Source: CBDCGJ01 sp965216645
GTDB taxonomy: Bacteria > Pseudomonadota > Alphaproteobacteria > GCA-2731375
Length of the DNA stretch: 64,000 bases
NCBI GenBank assembly: GCA_965216645.1
Contig: CBDCGJ010000029.1
Location: 186,001-250,000, forward strand
Direction: 5' to 3'
Under the pieces are notes generated by a model. That model did no database searches. It was not told the DNA's origin and saw only the letters and a program-made list of their open reading frames with translations. Made by a program: the position numbers and the translations under genes. Positions within the stretch are counted from its first letter, which is position 1, and each line of letters starts with the position of its first letter. This document shows, piece by piece, positions 17,191 through 25,942 of the stretch.

Positions 17191-18046
17191 AGCGGTATTT
17201 CACGATCCGGTCGTTACCGGAATCCGAAAACCAGACGATATCGCCACGCACCTCGACGCCTTCCGGTGTACGGAACTTGTTGGGACCGTAGCCCGGCTTG
17301 CCGTCCCCCAAAACCGTCAAAACGTGCCCATCGGCGGCAATTACCTTGATTTGGTGGTTATACTTATCCGCCGCGATCACAGTGCCGTCGGCCAGCACAT
17401 CCTGATAGCGCACGCCCTTGAAGTTGAAGGGTGCGCCCTTCCATTCGGTTTTGAACTTCATTTCCGGCGTTAGCAGCAGCATCCGATCGTTCCCTGCGTC
17501 CGAGAGCCAGATATCGCCGCCGGGCGCGAGTTCCAGATCGTGGGGCGACTTCAGATCCTTAAGTTCGCCGACCACCTTGCCGCCCTCGTAAACCACGACA
17601 TTGTGCGACCAGGCGCCGGCGACATAGATACGACCGTTCGGATGGGCTAGAACGCCCTCCGGTCCACGGACCCGCTCGCTCAACTCGCCGATCAGCGTGG
17701 CTTTCGTATCGTCGAGGCGGTAGATCGTCACGCGATTATTGTGTGTATCGGCAACATAAAGCCTGCCGTCGGCGTCGAATTCGACGTCATGAGTACCGCC
17801 CTGATGATCACGGCCAAAGCTGGCGATGAAAGCCAAACTCTCCGGGTCCAGCATGGTCACCCGATCGAAACCGACATCCGAAACCAGAAGATATTTCCCG
17901 TCCGGCGTCAGCTTAATGTCATGCGGATTGGCCAAGGGCGCACGGCTGGCGCCGAGAAACTCGAAACGAGGCTCCCCAATCGCTGCAATTGGTGCAACCA
18001 GAAGGCACAATATCAGGAGACAGCCTCTCATCATTTCCTTCAGCAT
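17177..18046 (-). CDS. Exported NHL-repeat beta-propeller protein
   Basis: About 289 residues from ATG 18046 (MLKEMMRGCLLILCLLVAPIAAIG), a Sec signal; a longer start at 18085 is less likely. The rest consists of repeated NHL/SMP-30-like blades such as ANPHDIKLTPDGKYLLVSD, FGRDHQGGTHDVEFDADGRL, YVADTHNNRVTIYRL and FRTPEGVEVRGDIVWFSDSG, probably six blades. No catalytic metal site is evident, so it may be a binding or scaffold protein. It overlaps the end of the opposing phosphodiesterase gene by 14 bases (tail to tail). Confidence 0.8.
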   Translation of the reverse strand: MLKEMMRGCLLILCLLVAPIAAIGEPRFEFLGASRAPLANPHDIKLTPDGKYLLVSDVGFDRVTMLDPESLAFIASFGRDHQGGTHDVEFDADGRLYVADTHNNRVTIYRLDDTKATLIGELSERVRGPEGVLAHPNGRIYVAGAWSHNVVVYEGGKVVGELKDLKSPHDLELAPGGDIWLSDAGNDRMLLLTPEMKFKTEWKGAPFNFKGVRYQDVLADGTVIAADKYNHQIKVIAADGHVLTVLGDGKPGYGPNKFRTPEGVEVRGDIVWFSDSGNDRIVKYRFSLN

Positions 18047-18120
18047 AATCCGCTTATATACCAACGGACAATCAAAACCTTTCAAGTGACAAAGCCTAGG
18101 AAATCCAGGCTGAATCGCTT

Positions 18121-18516
18121 ATGCTGACGGACATCGGCAATCATATTTTTGGCTGCGACGGTGTAACTGCCATGAAGATGCGTCATCCAGACCGCGATCC
18201 TCGGGGACGCCCGGAACGCATGGCGGATTCCGTGATCACCGTGGCCGGCATGACGCTCCTACTGACCCCGCTGTTGCTCTGGATAGCGCCCAGCAAAATC
18301 AGTTTCTATCTGGTTCTGTCCGTCTGCGGCCTGTCGTTTTTGACCGTCTTCGTACTGACGCGCCTCTTTCCAGGCAATCAGGGAGCTAATGGCGACAAAG
18401 GGTTTAAAGTCATCCTGTCGGAGGATTTGGTTGCCGAACTGCAGAAACGCGGCGAAGTCAGCCGGCGCCCCCTCGACAATGTGAAGGCCTTCATCCGCCG
18501 CCGCGTCGACGATTAG
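18121..18516 (+). CDS. Small two-segment membrane protein, unknown function
   Basis: 131 residues from ATG 18121, or about 114 from an internal ATG at 18172. Two adjacent hydrophobic segments (VITVAGMTLLLTPLLLWIA and YLVLSVCGLSFLTVFVL) are followed by a basic/acidic cytoplasmic tail of about 40 residues (ILSEDLVAELQKRGEVSRRPLDNVKAFIRRRVDD) with amphipathic helix character. It is divergent from the NHL protein gene and convergent with the EipB gene. Codon use matches its neighbours, so I think it is expressed, but no family is recognised. Confidence 0.6.
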   Translation: MLTDIGNHIFGCDGVTAMKMRHPDRDPRGRPERMADSVITVAGMTLLLTPLLLWIAPSKISFYLVLSVCGLSFLTVFVLTRLFPGNQGANGDKGFKVILSEDLVAELQKRGEVSRRPLDNVKAFIRRRVDD

Positions 18517-18526
18517 GTCGGGTTCT

Positions 18527-19327
18527 TCAACAATTCGGCTCGTCGATTTTCTCTAGTTGGGAGAGTTTTCCGGCAACGGAGAAATCGCTGTAATCCAACA
18601 CCAATTCCGCGATCACGCCATTGGCGAAAAGCAAGAAGCCCATCTCGACCGCCGGCGTCGAACCGGCGGCGTCCTTTTTGAAGAACGCGAGACGCGCAGG
18701 CCACGCCCGCTGACCGGCAACGGTGTCGAATTCCTCGGTTAATTCCTTGGTGTCTTGACGCTCCTTACCCAAGACCAGGGACGCGTTGTAGACGGCGTCG
18801 CCATCGGAACCGTCGAAAGTGTTCACGACGAATAGCTTCTCCCCCTCCAGCGCCGCCTTGATCGCCGCCAGGGAATGGGCGGTTGGGAAGAGGGTGCCGG
18901 GCGGCAACTCCAGGGTAAATATTTTCGGCTTGCTGAATTCCGCCGACCCGGCTTTACCGCCGTCCGGCATACGGGCCCGCCCGACATATTCCTCGCTGAT
19001 CTCACCGTCGATCTTGGTCTTTAAACTAAATCGGAAGGTCTTGCCGTCTAGGCTCTCCCAGGTCGAGACATGATAATCCATTAAGGTGCGACCGCCGCTC
19101 GGCCCCCCCATATCCATGACCATACGCTGATTGAACAAAAATCCGTCGCATTCGCGGGTCCATTCATTGGCCAACCGCCCACGGACGCTGGTGATCCCGC
19201 TGCCGTCTTCGGACTGGGACAGCGAGAGGTCGTAAATTGCGCGATGGGGTTGGAACCCGTTGGCGGATACCGACCAAAGCCCGGCTATGATCAATCCGCA
19301 TAGCCCGACCCATAACTTTCGACACAT
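18527..19327 (-). CDS. eipB: EipB-like cell-envelope integrity protein (DUF1849)
   Basis: About 266 residues from ATG 19327 (MCRKLWVGLCGLIIAGLWSVSANG), an exported protein. The mature start FQPHRAIYDLSLSQSEDGSGI, a following VRGRLANEWTREC, the FRFSLKTKIDG strand and the late EMGFLLFANGVIAELVLDYSDF match the EipB spiral beta-barrel family. The conserved disulfide pair is represented by Cys60 (TREC) and the final residue Cys266 (EPNC). Known EipB proteins are periplasmic and support envelope integrity in alphaproteobacteria. It is convergent with the small membrane protein, 10 bases apart. Confidence 0.85.
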   Translation of the reverse strand: MCRKLWVGLCGLIIAGLWSVSANGFQPHRAIYDLSLSQSEDGSGITSVRGRLANEWTRECDGFLFNQRMVMDMGGPSGGRTLMDYHVSTWESLDGKTFRFSLKTKIDGEISEEYVGRARMPDGGKAGSAEFSKPKIFTLELPPGTLFPTAHSLAAIKAALEGEKLFVVNTFDGSDGDAVYNASLVLGKERQDTKELTEEFDTVAGQRAWPARLAFFKKDAAGSTPAVEMGFLLFANGVIAELVLDYSDFSVAGKLSQLEKIDEPNC

Positions 19328-19639
19328 GTCTCGTCCCCGCAAATTTGCTTTACACAACGCCTAAGAATATCGCCGCCTGAAAGGAAAGCCAATCAAGGCC
19401 TGCCGGGAATCTTCCGTCAAGCGGAAACCCACGCTGTCGCAATGGATAAGTTGGGTCAGAATTACAATCCAACTATTTGATTTATATAAATTACTGAATG
19501 AAATAAGACTTGTCACGCATTGGTTGCCGTTTGGCCGAATGAGTTTGTATTGGAGTGTCGCATGTTCAGTATCAATCCCACCGCCGAACATATAGCGATC
19601 TCCCCCGCGATCCATCTACAACAATTTGCCTGGCCCATA
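19328..19639. other. Non-coding stretch upstream of eipB
   Basis: About 310 bases, AT-richer than the surroundings. It should hold the eipB promoter on the minus strand. A weak minus frame to 19615 has no family resemblance and no good ribosome site, so I leave it out. Confidence 0.4.
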
Positions 19640-19816
19640 GGTACTGTCAAGCGACAGCCAAGATCCCTGGCGGATTGCGTTTAATGGCGATATCATCCCG
19701 CTCAATCTTTCACTGGCATGCAGACTTACGATCACGCAACGGACCGGCGGGAGCTCCTACGCCAAGCCGACTTTGCCATGTATCGCGACAAACAAGCCTG
19801 CCGCCACGTACGCTGA
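19640..19816 (+). pseudogene. C-terminal fragment of a GGDEF (diguanylate cyclase) domain
   Basis: One frame reads DPWRIAFNGDIIPLNLSLAC, like the G-x-x-I-P-L-T-V-S-I-G-V-A strand of GGDEF domains. After a frame change near 19720 it reads RRELLRQADFAMYRDKQACR and then TGA at 19814, matching the final LLRRADxAMYxAKxxGR of the family. The N-terminal two thirds of the domain, including the GGDEF active site, are absent, so this is a decayed remnant. It abuts the 3' end of the agmatine deiminase gene on the other strand. Confidence 0.55.
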
Positions 19817-19822
19817 ACCGCT

Positions 19823-20824
19823 CTAATGGCGGGACGGCTGCTGCTGCGTAATACAATGGATGCCGCCGCCGCCGCGGCTGATTTCCGAAATGTCGACACC
19901 GACAACATCTCTGCCCGGATAGGCTTCGGCAAGGATCGATTGCGCGGTCTTATCGGCCGCATCGTCGAAAGCCGGAACGATCACCGCGCCATTTGCGAGA
20001 TAATAATTGAGATAGCTGCGGGCAAACTGACGGCCATCCTCGCCACGTTCCGGCGTCGGCATCGGTAGGATGGTCAAGTCGAAATCATGCTGATCTAGGA
20101 CTTTGCGTATTTTTTGCAGATTATTAAAATTGCGATCATTTTCATCATCAGTCTCAGCACAAATCACATGCCTGGCGCCGGCAAAGCGGGCGACATTGTC
20201 GACGTGACCGTCGGTGTCGTCATCCGACAATCCGCAAGGTAGCCAAACGACCTGCCGCACCCCGAGAAACATCGCCAACCGCTCCTCGATCTGTTGCCGG
20301 TCAAGGGTCGGATTGCGGTTCGGGTTCAAGACCGCGGGTTCGGTGGTCAACAGGGTACCGGCCCCATCAACGTCGATGGCACCGCCTTCCAACACCATGG
20401 CGCCGTCGAAATATCTCAAGTCGAGATGGTCGAGCAGCCAGTCACTGGCTCTGTCGTCGGCTTCATAGACATGGACCTTGTTGCCCCAACCGTTGAAATG
20501 CCAGGAGACGCCGGCGACATTGCCCTTGCCGTCCTTGAGAAAAGTCGGGCCGTTGTCGCGAAACCAGGAATCGTCCAACACCACTTCAAGAACATCGATA
20601 TCCTGACCCAGCTGCAAACGGATCGCTCTGCCCAGCCCCGGCGGCGCCAGTACTTTTACCGGCTCGTAACGGGCGATGGCGCGGATCACTTGGGCGTAGT
20701 TGACGCAGACATTGTCGTAACGCTCCCGCCAGAGATCGATGCGGCAGGGCCAGGCGATCCAGCAGCCGTCATGCGGCTCCCATTCCGCCGGCATGTAAAA
20801 ACCCTCAAGCGCCGGATATTCCAT
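19823..20824 (-). CDS. aguA: Agmatine deiminase / peptidylarginine deiminase family
   Basis: 333 residues from ATG 20824 (MEYPALEGFYMPAEWEPHDG). Family motifs are complete: SWFRDNGPTF (Asp90), EGGAIDVDG, DDDTDGHVDN (His207) and the nucleophile GGGGIHCITQQQP with Cys324. It converts agmatine to N-carbamoylputrescine and ammonia in polyamine synthesis. The start lies 20 bases inside the end of the adenylate cyclase gene, implying translational coupling. An N-carbamoylputrescine amidase gene is not in the window. Longer upstream starts would lie deeper in the cyclase gene and add residues unlike the family. Confidence 0.93.
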   Translation of the reverse strand: MEYPALEGFYMPAEWEPHDGCWIAWPCRIDLWRERYDNVCVNYAQVIRAIARYEPVKVLAPPGLGRAIRLQLGQDIDVLEVVLDDSWFRDNGPTFLKDGKGNVAGVSWHFNGWGNKVHVYEADDRASDWLLDHLDLRYFDGAMVLEGGAIDVDGAGTLLTTEPAVLNPNRNPTLDRQQIEERLAMFLGVRQVVWLPCGLSDDDTDGHVDNVARFAGARHVICAETDDENDRNFNNLQKIRKVLDQHDFDLTILPMPTPERGEDGRQFARSYLNYYLANGAVIVPAFDDAADKTAQSILAEAYPGRDVVGVDISEISRGGGGIHCITQQQPSRH

Positions 20825-22121
20825 CCCCCACCTCGAACCAATCCCGCCAAATCTCGGGGCGCACGGTAAAGATCCGCCGTTTGCCGGGCAGATCCCGCAA
20901 ATCGTACTCTCCCACGCTGACGAGTTTATCGGCGCAAAGCGTCGCCTGTCGCGCAAATTCGTCCGAGATCAGTAGATTTTGGTCCAGGGGTTTGCAGAGC
21001 CCTTCCATGCGGCTGGCCTCGTTCACCGCGGGGCCAACGATCGTGAAGTCGAGACGGCCGACCGCACCGACATTGCCGTAAAGCACATCGCCCACATGCA
21101 GCGCAATATCGAGGTCGAGCCCGGGCAGGCCGTTGCCGCGGCGCGTCCGGTTGTAGTCGGCAATCCCCACCAAAGCCCGGCGCGCGGCGTCCAGGGCCTG
21201 TTGGCAGAGTTCACAGCATTCCTTCTGGCCGACCTCGAACACGGCCAACAGGCCGTCACCGAGAAACTTCAGCACCTCGCCACCATTATGCACGATTGGC
21301 TGCGTAATCAGTTCGAAATAGTCGTCCAGCAGAGTGATCACCTCGGGGCCCGGCAATCGGTCGGCCAAGGCCGTAAAACCACGCAAATCGGCGAAAAAAA
21401 TCGCCGCATGGATGGTCTCGACGGAACCGCGGTCCACGGCGCCGTCCACCACTCGTCGGCCAGCATCCCGGCCCAGATATGTCTGCGCCAAACTGTCCAT
21501 GGTCATTTCCGTCACCCGGGCTTTCACGACCAAAGAGAAGGCCGGCACCAGACGATGGATCAATTCCAGGTCGCCGTCGGTCCAGCCTCCCGGCCGATTG
21601 CCGACCCAGGAAAACGCCATGCCTTGCTCTTCCTCAAGATCCAACGGTACATCGCCGATCTGGAGTTCGGTGAAGCTGACGGTTTCGACCACATAGTCGG
21701 TCGCGCCAGCCGCGCGAAAAGAGCGGTAGATGTCGAATTCGGGATCCGCCGGCCCGTCCAGGCGTTGGCGGAAGCGATTCAGGCGCTTACTCAAAATGTA
21801 GTCGAAAGGACTGCCGGCGAAGTCGGGGTTTTCCTCGCCGCCCGCCGATAACCGTAACAGCGCATCCTGTTGCACCGCACCCTCTCCCGCCTGCCACACA
21901 TAACCGAACCCGCGATACATCGGATGCCGCGTGTTCATGCTGGCGGCCAACCGAATTAGCGGAAACCCCAGTGCAACCAGATGCTTACCCAAACCCTCGA
22001 GCACCTCGTCGATCGGGCATATGCCGAGACCTCGGGTCAGCAACCAACGTTCAAGTTGCTGAATTTCCCGCTCGTCATAGTCTGTCCAACCGGCGATTTT
22101 CCCGTGCGAATTTGCAATCAT
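20805..22121 (-). CDS. Class III adenylate/guanylate cyclase with N-terminal sensor-like region
   Basis: About 438 residues from ATG 22121 (a 463-residue form from 22196 would leave only 17 bases to the divergent ALDH gene). Residues 1-220 form a soluble region resembling those of other adenylate cyclases that open with WLLTRGLGICPIDEVLEGLG and MNTRHPMYRGFGYVW. The catalytic domain follows: AIFFADLRGFTALADRL (metal Asp about 245), GGEVLKFLGDGLLAVF (Lys about 285, second Asp about 289), VGDVLYGNVGAVGRLDFTIVGPAVNEASRMEG with adenine-type Asp, Asn and Arg. All catalytic residues are present, so it should make cAMP. It overlaps agmatine deiminase by 20 bases. Confidence 0.9.
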   Translation of the reverse strand: MIANSHGKIAGWTDYDEREIQQLERWLLTRGLGICPIDEVLEGLGKHLVALGFPLIRLAASMNTRHPMYRGFGYVWQAGEGAVQQDALLRLSAGGEENPDFAGSPFDYILSKRLNRFRQRLDGPADPEFDIYRSFRAAGATDYVVETVSFTELQIGDVPLDLEEEQGMAFSWVGNRPGGWTDGDLELIHRLVPAFSLVVKARVTEMTMDSLAQTYLGRDAGRRVVDGAVDRGSVETIHAAIFFADLRGFTALADRLPGPEVITLLDDYFELITQPIVHNGGEVLKFLGDGLLAVFEVGQKECCELCQQALDAARRALVGIADYNRTRRGNGLPGLDLDIALHVGDVLYGNVGAVGRLDFTIVGPAVNEASRMEGLCKPLDQNLLISDEFARQATLCADKLVSVGEYDLRDLPGKRRIFTVRPEIWRDWFEVGDGISGA

Positions 22122-22213
22122 GGAGATCAATCCCGATAGAGACTTGGCAGGACGGTTTTTAGAGTTATCATGCGCCGTCACCCCGACCACGACCATTTTG
22201 ATAGAAAATCGGC

Positions 22214-23692
22214 ATGACTGACTTTGAAATCAAGCCCTTTTGGCAGAACTATATTGCCGGCACCTGGTGCGATGCTGCCGGCGGCGATCGGATCGCCGTC
22301 GAAAATCCGGCTACTGCGGAAACTATCGCCGAGGTCGCACGAGCCGAAGCCGCTGACGTGGATACCGCCGTCAATGCCGCCCGCGCGGCCTTCGAAAGCC
22401 GGGTTCTGAGCGACATGCGGCCGACCGAACGGGGCCGGCTGATGTTCGAAGTCGCCCACCAGATCGAAGCCATGGCGGACGAGATCGCCGTAGTCGAATG
22501 TCTGGACAATGGCAAGACATTGGCCGGCGGGCGCAACGAAGCGTTGGCCGCCGCGCGCTACTTCACATACTACGGTGGCGCGGCGGATAAGTTGGAAGGG
22601 CGGATGATTCCCCTGGGCGCCGGATATGTGGATTACACCGTCCCCGCCCCCTTCGGCGTCTCGGCGCAAATCGTGCCCTGGAACTTTCCGCTGCAGATTG
22701 CCGCCCGGTCCATCGCCTGTGCCATCGCCACCGCCAATACGGTAGTGATTAAATCGCCGGAACTGTCGCCTCTCTCCATGTTCAAGCTGGCGGAAGCGAT
22801 CGAGAAAGCTGGCGTGCCGGCTGGGGTTGTCAATCTGATCTGCGGTTACGGCCACGATTGCGGCGCCGCGTTGGTGAGCCATCCGGACATCGATCATATC
22901 GTCTTCACCGGGTCCGTCGCCACCGGGCGCAGTATCCTGCACGCAGCGGCCGAACGGATCATCCCCTCGATCATGGAACTGGGCGGTAAGTCGGCGGGGA
23001 TCGTCTTCCCGGACGCGGATTTGGAACAGGCGGCGACGTCGACCGGGATCGGTATATTTACCCATGCCGGACAGGTCTGCTCGGCCCAATCCCGCTTGAT
23101 CGTCCATCGCAGTGTACATGACGAGGTCGTCGACCGGTTGGTGGCGACTGCCAACGGCCTCGACATTGGCGCGGGCAAGGACGGCGCCGATCTGACGCCG
23201 GTAATCTCCGCCCCGCAACTTGACAAGGTCGAAGGCGCTTGCTTGACGGCCAGCCAAGCCGGTGCCAGCGCTGCGAGCGGCGGTCGCCGGGTCGACGATC
23301 TGCCGGGCCATTTCATGCAACCGACCGTTTTGACCAACGTGACGCCGGAGATGACCGTCGCGCGGGAGGAGGTGTTCGGCCCAGTGCTGGCCGTTCTACC
23401 CTTCGACGAGCCGGAAGAAGCCATCGCCATCGCCAATGGGACCGACTACGGCTTGTGTGCCGGGGTCTATACCAAGGATCTGGAGCGCGCCCATTGGACC
23501 GCGGACCGACTGGTCGCCGGTCAAGTCTTCGTCAACGAATGGTTCGCCGGCGGAATCGAAACTCCGTTCGGCGGCATGAAGCGCTCAGGTTACGGCCGGG
23601 AGAAGGGCCAGGAAGCGCTACTCGGCTACACTCAAACCAAAAATATCGCCATCAAGCTCGGCGCCGGTGCGGGCGGTCGACCGGGCGGATAG
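22214..23692 (+). CDS. Aldehyde dehydrogenase family protein
   Basis: 492 residues, standard ALDH length. The Rossmann segment FTGSVATGRSI (about residues 235-245), general base in IMELGGKSAGIVF (Glu about 257), nucleophile in AGQVCSAQSRL (Cys about 291) and EEVFGPVLAVLPF are all intact. The N-terminus FWQNYIAGTWCDAAGGDRIAVENPATAE is typical of betaine-, gamma-aminobutyraldehyde- and related amino-aldehyde dehydrogenases, which would suit a polyamine context beside agmatine deiminase. That pairing is inference, since it is divergently transcribed from the cyclase/deiminase pair. Confidence 0.92.
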   Translation: MTDFEIKPFWQNYIAGTWCDAAGGDRIAVENPATAETIAEVARAEAADVDTAVNAARAAFESRVLSDMRPTERGRLMFEVAHQIEAMADEIAVVECLDNGKTLAGGRNEALAAARYFTYYGGAADKLEGRMIPLGAGYVDYTVPAPFGVSAQIVPWNFPLQIAARSIACAIATANTVVIKSPELSPLSMFKLAEAIEKAGVPAGVVNLICGYGHDCGAALVSHPDIDHIVFTGSVATGRSILHAAAERIIPSIMELGGKSAGIVFPDADLEQAATSTGIGIFTHAGQVCSAQSRLIVHRSVHDEVVDRLVATANGLDIGAGKDGADLTPVISAPQLDKVEGACLTASQAGASAASGGRRVDDLPGHFMQPTVLTNVTPEMTVAREEVFGPVLAVLPFDEPEEAIAIANGTDYGLCAGVYTKDLERAHWTADRLVAGQVFVNEWFAGGIETPFGGMKRSGYGREKGQEALLGYTQTKNIAIKLGAGAGGRPGG

Positions 23693-23792
23693 CTGAATCC
23701 TGACGGTCACCGACTTAATTTCCGCAAAATGATTCTGCAGCGAGCGCGGCCCCATCTAAATAAGGAAAAATTGTTGGCAGCGCTATTTTGTT

Positions 23793-23814
23793 AGCTTCGC
23801 CAAATGGCAAAGCT
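23793..23814 (+). promoter_or_regulatory. Short hairpin between ALDH and RTX genes
   Basis: AGCTTCGCC, loop AAAT, GGCAAAGCT: nine-position stem with one mismatch. No T-run follows. It could be a processing or weak termination site downstream of the ALDH gene or part of the RTX upstream region. The gap 23693-23906 is otherwise AT-rich with a TATAAT at 23848 that lacks a convincing -35. Confidence 0.3.
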
Positions 23815-23906
23815 GGCTTCACGAGCAAATTCAATAGCTTGAATTATTATAATGAGAACGTTAGCCTCTGGCTTATTTCAACTAAATATAGTTAGAGCAC
23901 TCTCAC

Positions 23907-24707
23907 ATGTCACTCATACAAGCATATCACACGAGCGTTCAGATCGATCCCATAAATGGATACGTTTTCGAATATGAACCAATACTTTTCCCTTATGTTC
24001 TTCCCTCGACAAATGATGAACTGGTGATCGCGTTCACTGGTATCGATGGCGAAGATTATATCACCTTTACGCAAACCTGGTGGCCGAGCGATAACGAAGC
24101 CGTCCTTCTTGGTTACAATACTTTTCGCGACGGTCTTCAAGTATCTCACGTCGCCGATTGGAACCTCCATATCACTGCAAACACAAGTTTGACGGATGCC
24201 GAATATCTTGCATCGCTGCTGGTCGGCGACGACACGATCGATGCGAGTGTATTCGACGACGAGATCTGGGGCCTCGGCGGAAACGACTATCTGCTCGGCA
24301 ATGGCGGAAACGACTTGATTTACGGCAATCAGGGAAGCGACCTGATCTACGGAAAAGTCGGCAACGACACGATCTTCGGCGGCCAACACGAAGACATAAT
24401 CTTTGGTGGCCAGGATATCGACATCATCTACGGAAACTTCCAGAATGATATTGTTTACGGTAACTTAGCTGACGATGTTCTATACGGCGGTCAAAATGAA
24501 GATGTGTTGTATGGCGGACAGGGCCACGACACTTTGTTCGCTAACAACGGCAACGACACTCTATTCGGCAATCTTGGCGACGACGTCCTTCATGGCGGGC
24601 CGGGGCTCAATCACCTCATTGGCGGCGCCGGCGCCGACATTTTCTACATCGACGCGGACGACGTGATCCTCGATCAGGCGCCGGAAGATACGGTCGTATT
24701 GCTTTAG
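23907..24707 (+). CDS. RTX-type calcium-binding protein, copy 1 (YGN variant repeats)
   Basis: 266 residues. Residues 1-120 form a non-repetitive N-domain without a signal peptide. From residue 121 to 246 there are 14 uninterrupted nonapeptides (WGLGGNDYL, YGNQGSDLI, FGGQHEDII, YGNLADDVL, HGGPGLNHL, IGGAGADIF), then a 20-residue tail YIDADDVILDQAPEDTVVLL. This is the RTX GGxGxDxUx repeat shifted by one, with aromatic first positions and frequent Asn for the second Gly. It should fold as a calcium-loaded beta-roll and leave by type I secretion, although no secretion genes are in view. Wobble bases are more AT-rich than in copy 3. Confidence 0.85.
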   Translation: MSLIQAYHTSVQIDPINGYVFEYEPILFPYVLPSTNDELVIAFTGIDGEDYITFTQTWWPSDNEAVLLGYNTFRDGLQVSHVADWNLHITANTSLTDAEYLASLLVGDDTIDASVFDDEIWGLGGNDYLLGNGGNDLIYGNQGSDLIYGKVGNDTIFGGQHEDIIFGGQDIDIIYGNFQNDIVYGNLADDVLYGGQNEDVLYGGQGHDTLFANNGNDTLFGNLGDDVLHGGPGLNHLIGGAGADIFYIDADDVILDQAPEDTVVLL

Positions 24708-24845
24708 GCGCATTCTGTATCCTGTGACATTGTGGCCGGATTTCTCGGCGCCGGTAAACACCGGGCGCGCATTGGTTAGTTGCGTTTTTCAAGCAGATGT
24801 TTCTAGACTGGTGCACCTTTAACAATATCGGTCGAGAGGACGTAT

Positions 24846-25901
24846 ATGATCACACTGACGACAGGAAACGACACCCTTGTCGCCACGGAAGCGGAGACGG
24901 TGACGGCGCTGGCCGGCGACGATCTGCTGATCATGGGTGACGGCAACGACATCGTCTTCGGCGGTGCGGACCGCGACACGATTTCCGGCGAAACCGGCGA
25001 CGACCTGATCTACGGCAATCAGGGCGTCGACGTCATCGACGGCGGGTTCGGCGACGACACGATTTATGGCGGGCAGAATGACGGCCCCCTCTCCCTCGAC
25101 GAGTCGGGCAAGCTGGTGGCGCAGGAAGGGGTCGAATCCATTTTCGGCGGTTCCGACATCGGCCACGACCTGATCTACGGCAATTTCGGCGACGACTGGA
25201 TCAGCGGCGGCACGGGCGCCAACACGCTCTATGGCGGTCAAGGGGATGACACCCTGATGTCCAAGCACGGCCCATTGTTTTTCGGCAACAAGGGCGACGA
25301 TCTTTTGTCGGCGCAAAGTGGCGACATCACGTTCTGGGGCGGCGATGGGATGGACACGATCGTCATGCCGGGCTCCGGCTCTTCGGTCATGTACGGCAAT
25401 GTCGGCACCGATTCCATTGCCGGCGGGCTCGGTAGGGACACCATCTATGGCGGTCAGAACAACGGCCCGCCGACGCCGGACGCCTCCGGCGTGATGGCGG
25501 CACAGGAAGGCGTCGAGACCATCAAAGGTGGCGGTTTTACGGATCTGATCTACGGTAATTTCGGCGACGACTGGATCACCGGCGGCAGCCAAAGCGATAC
25601 GCTTTACGGTGGTCAGGGCGGCGATACCCTGTCCGGCTCCGACGGCAATGACAATCTCTACGGTAACCGCGGTGACGACAGCCTGATCGGCGGCAGCGGC
25701 GCCGATATCTTCTTCTTCCTCGGCGCCTTCGGTCACGACACCGTGGACGATTTCGACACGGCGGACGACGTGGCGATCTTCACCACCATGCCGGTGTCGA
25801 CGATGACCACCGGCGGCCACACCATTTTCACGTTCGCCGACGACAACTCGGTGCAATTCAACAATGTTACGCTAACACTTGACGACCTCGTGTTTACGTA
25901 A
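24846..25901 (+). CDS. RTX-type calcium-binding protein, copy 2 (internal duplication)
   Basis: 351 residues that start almost directly with repeats (MITLTTGNDTLVATEAE). Two long modules, near residues 77-138 and 199-260, share the same plan: YGGQN-D/N-GP, a short Ser/Pro-rich insert ending VAQEGVESI or AAQEGVETI, a glycine step, LIYGNFGDDWISGG or ITGG, then TLYGGQGxDTL. Between and around them are ordinary RTX nonapeptides. The C-terminus (GGSGADIFFFLGAFGHDTVDDFDTADDVAIF, NSVQFNNVTLTLDDLVFT) is the usual RTX/type I secretion end, different from copies 1 and 3. It lies 138 bases after copy 1 and 41 before copy 3. Confidence 0.85.
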   Translation: MITLTTGNDTLVATEAETVTALAGDDLLIMGDGNDIVFGGADRDTISGETGDDLIYGNQGVDVIDGGFGDDTIYGGQNDGPLSLDESGKLVAQEGVESIFGGSDIGHDLIYGNFGDDWISGGTGANTLYGGQGDDTLMSKHGPLFFGNKGDDLLSAQSGDITFWGGDGMDTIVMPGSGSSVMYGNVGTDSIAGGLGRDTIYGGQNNGPPTPDASGVMAAQEGVETIKGGGFTDLIYGNFGDDWITGGSQSDTLYGGQGGDTLSGSDGNDNLYGNRGDDSLIGGSGADIFFFLGAFGHDTVDDFDTADDVAIFTTMPVSTMTTGGHTIFTFADDNSVQFNNVTLTLDDLVFT

Positions 25902-25942
25902 GAAATCGATTGAACAACACAGTATGATAAGGAGTTCGACTA

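Noticed and set aside
19361..19615. Minus-strand frame of 84 codons
   Set aside because: AT-rich, no homology signal and no start context; treated as non-coding.
22178..23320. Minus-strand open frame of 380 codons
   Set aside because: Antisense to the aldehyde dehydrogenase gene, which has all catalytic residues.
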